The notes beneath the pieces are model-generated. The model saw nothing but the letters and a program-made list of their open reading frames with translations. It was not told the origin of the DNA and did not search any database. Positions 30,104 through 32,105 of a stretch of 32,105 bases of DNA are shown in pieces. Origin of the DNA: a virus; IMG/VR virus record IMGVR_UViG_3300030451_000379, positions 1 through 32,105 of that record; one strand, 5' to 3'. How positions within the stretch are numbered: position 1 is the stretch's first letter; every line of letters begins with the position of its first letter. The position numbers were made by a program, and so were the translations under genes.

Positions 30104-30271
30104 ATGACCAACAACAATGGCTACACACAGAAGGAATTACTCAATATGGTCATTGAAAGACTTGATAGATTGGAAGAAAAACTAGATGCAAAACTAGATA
30201 AAGCAGAGTTTTACAAAGTATTAACGCTACTTGTAGCATTAGGTGGAGTTGTTGCAGCGATTGTAATGTAA
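30104..30271 (+). CDS. 55-residue coiled-coil / transmembrane protein, holin-like candidate
   Basis: MTNNNGYTQKELLNMVIERLDRLEEKLDAKLDK forms a short coiled coil (about 10-33), then a C-terminal membrane segment VLTLLVALGGVVAAIVM (39-55). Coil plus one terminal membrane span is the plan of XhlA-type holin-associated proteins and many actinophage lysis-cassette proteins. It begins right after the 43-residue gene's stop and ends with a TAATG overlap into the exported protein. Function inferred from architecture. Confidence 0.65.
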   Translation: MTNNNGYTQKELLNMVIERLDRLEEKLDAKLDKAEFYKVLTLLVALGGVVAAIVM

Positions 30272-32105
30272 TGCTGCGAGTCTTATTCGCAGTTTTTTTA
30301 CTGCTACCATTACCTTTGTATGCTAATGAAAATAGTACAGATACTACAGATACTTCTACCACTACTACTACTAGCACTACTACTACTACTATCCCAGGAG
30401 AAACCGAAGAAGTAGAAACCTTTGATGGTCCACCTCCTGTAGAAGAAGAGGAAGTTTTAGAGGAAGAGACTACTACAACTACTTCTACTACTACAACAAC
30501 TGTACCTGAAACCTGGGAACAAGCTACTGACATAGTTTTACCTGAAGATGAATTAGATACACAAGGTAATGAAGTAGAAAATAATATTGTCATAGATGAT
30601 ATTTGGTCAGGTAAGTATGGATGTACAGATTTTTGTATGAACCTTGAATACCAACAACACGGTGGAGATGGTGCTAATTATTCTTTTGATTTGCCTGAAA
30701 CAATAACAGTAGATGAAGAAGAACTTGAAATAGAAATATACGAAGTAGGTTTTATTGTAGGTGCAGTAAACAATGAAGGTAGTGTAACTTACACACATAC
30801 AGATGAAACAACAGAAACAGATACAATATCTGTACAACAATGGGTATCAGATGAAACTATGTGGGAAGAATATATTTATAACATATACGATACCTTAGAT
30901 ACATTTATTGATTCTTTTACTATTTATCTAAATGATTGGTCTTTACTAGATGACATATCTTTCAAGTATGTTATGCCTACTACAACTACCACCACTACAA
31001 CAACTACTACAACTTTGCCACCTCCACCACCTCCACCACCTCCACCACCACCACCTAAAGTTGTGGTTGTAATGGATGATGGTTCTGAAGCAGAATATGA
31101 AACTTATGAAGTAGAAGATGGAACAGTAGAGCGTGACAATGAGCGTAAAGCTAATGAAGATAAGTTTGGTTGTTATATGACTGATGCACAAATAGAGCGA
31201 GGAGATTGTGACATACCTGAAGAAGAACCTGTAGAAGAAGTTATAATTGTAGAAGATGAAGAACAATACGATACCGAAAAAGAGTTTTACGAAGATGATG
31301 ATATGGTACTTGACCTGGAGTCTGAAGATGAAGTGGAAGAACTTGAATCTATCAAAGAAGAGGATATTGTTGAAGAGGAGTTTGAGATTGACCTTGAGGA
31401 ACTTGAAGAAGAGTTTAAATTTGAAGAGGAAGATTTTGAACTAGAAGAAATAATTATAGTTATTGAGGAAGAGGTTGAAGAAAATGAGTTGGACGAAAAG
31501 GTACTTCGAGATGACGACATCGGAGAGAAAGAAATTCAAGAAGAAGATGTCCAAGACGAAGTTATACAGGAAGTAAAAGTACTTAAAGAAGATATTGTAG
31601 AGGAACTTACAGAAGAAGAAGTAGCTTTAGAAGTAGCAGAGATAGAAGAAGTTGTAGAAGTTCCTATCGTAGAAGAAGATGCAACAGAAGAAGAAGTTGC
31701 TGAAGCTATAGAAGAATATGTAGAGGAATTAGAAACAGAAGAAGTCATAGAAGTTCTTGAAGAGGTCAATGATATTGGTGTGCAGGAACTAGAAAATGTA
31801 TCAGAAGAAGTACAAGAAGTTATCCAAGCAGTAGTAGAGGAAGCTATTGAAGACGTAGAAGAACTTACAGAAGAGCAAGTTGCAGTCGTAGCAGAAGTAT
31901 TACAAGTAGAAGAAGATGATGTTGAGATTATTGCAGAAGCAGTTAAAGAAGATGAAGTTGTAGCTGAAGCAGTAGAAGAGTATGTAGAGAGAGCAGTAGA
32001 AAACTCAGACGTAGAGAATTACACACTCGCTGATGTTGTCACAGAAGTAACTTATGAGGCGTTCCTCGAAAATCCTGTAGAAGTTTTTGTTGATTTAGAT
32101 TTTGA
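30271..32105 (+). CDS. Exported Thr/Pro-tract and Glu-rich protein, truncated by window edge
   Basis: The frame begins at ATG 30271 (TAATG overlap) and stays open for 611 codons to the right edge, so the C-terminus is missing. Residues 1-18 (MLRVLFAVFLLLPLPLYA) are a clear signal peptide. Then come Thr tracts (about 24-40 and 67-77), a globular part (about 80-232) with C118 and C122, a run of 12 Thr (237-248) followed by 13 Pro (250-262), a short segment with C301 and C313, and a very acidic, mostly helical part (315-611) full of E-E-V and V-E-E repeats ending ENYTLADVVTEVTYEAFLENPVEVF. The four cysteines could form disulfides outside the membrane. Thr/Pro tracts look like wall-spanning or glycosylated stalks. 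Role unknown: surface exclusion, envelope binding, or a lysis accessory are options. Confidence 0.8.
   Translation, partial: MLRVLFAVFLLLPLPLYANENSTDTTDTSTTTTTSTTTTTIPGETEEVETFDGPPPVEEEEVLEEETTTTTSTTTTTVPETWEQATDIVLPEDELDTQGNEVENNIVIDDIWSGKYGCTDFCMNLEYQQHGGDGANYSFDLPETITVDEEELEIEIYEVGFIVGAVNNEGSVTYTHTDETTETDTISVQQWVSDETMWEEYIYNIYDTLDTFIDSFTIYLNDWSLLDDISFKYVMPTTTTTTTTTTTTLPPPPPPPPPPPPPKVVVVMDDGSEAEYETYEVEDGTVERDNERKANEDKFGCYMTDAQIERGDCDIPEEEPVEEVIIVEDEEQYDTEKEFYEDDDMVLDLESEDEVEELESIKEEDIVEEEFEIDLEELEEEFKFEEEDFELEEIIIVIEEEVEENELDEKVLRDDDIGEKEIQEEDVQDEVIQEVKVLKEDIVEELTEEEVALEVAEIEEVVEVPIVEEDATEEEVAEAIEEYVEELETEEVIEVLEEVNDIGVQELENVSEEVQEVIQAVVEEAIEDVEELTEEQVAVVAEVLQVEEDDVEIIAEAVKEDEVVAEAVEEYVERAVENSDVENYTLADVVTEVTYEAFLENPVEVFVDLDF

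Noticed and set aside
30150-31769. Ser/Val-rich frames on the - strand (for example 30150-30593, 31287-31520, 31536-31769)
   Set aside because: They are reverse images of the Thr- and Glu-rich codons of the exported protein on the + strand, have no ribosome binding sites and consist of low-complexity serine runs.
1-32105. tRNA, rRNA, integrase and attachment sites
   Set aside because: I looked for cloverleaf-like segments in the gaps and for integrase motifs and saw none; a temperate lifestyle cannot be judged from this window.

Overview
The window reads as the late (virion) half of an AT-rich, short-tailed, podovirus-like marine phage genome. Every confident gene is on the + strand. Genes are tightly packed, and many junctions are overlaps of the TAATG or 7-11 bp kind. 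There is no rRNA, tRNA, integrase, IS element or CRISPR array. An actinobacterial marine host is my best guess, at low to moderate confidence. It rests on the low GC, the Thr/Pro/Glu-rich exported protein, two TATAAT-N8-ATG starts that look leaderless, and virion domains that resemble actinophage proteins as I remember them. No host gene is present to prove it.

Layout. 1-772 is non-coding and holds several strong hairpins, a terminator-like hairpin and a promoter. 773-1366 holds four tiny basic or zinc-ribbon genes. 1353-5530 holds the terminase large subunit (with its own N-terminal zinc knuckle and helix-turn-helix), the portal and two small proteins. 5530-17758 is a 12 kb block of candidate internal or ejection proteins: a 2086-residue giant, a 21-residue micro-ORF, a lytic transglycosylase-like protein and five unrecognised proteins. 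17759-17953 is a 195-base gap with an inverted repeat, a promoter and a structured leader RNA. It precedes the scaffold and major capsid genes, which end in a rho-independent terminator. 19665-26631 encodes the head decoration candidate, tail adaptor, beta-propeller tail protein, tail fibre, glycine-rich adhesin-like protein and a conserved tail-associated protein.

26651-29947 is an accessory four-gene cassette: a flavin-dependent halogenase-like gene surrounded by three genes of one unrecognised family (one before, two after). 29955-32105 begins with a perfect extended -10 promoter and encodes two tiny membrane proteins (lysis candidates). It then enters a large exported protein of Thr, Pro and Glu tracts that runs open off the right edge.

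The most interesting items are the halogenase cassette; two fibre repeats with 89 identical residues but 53 of 89 codons synonymously different; the structured leader before the capsid genes; the structured RNA elements at the left end; and the mucin-like exported protein. Protein functions come from motifs and remembered families. No database search was possible.
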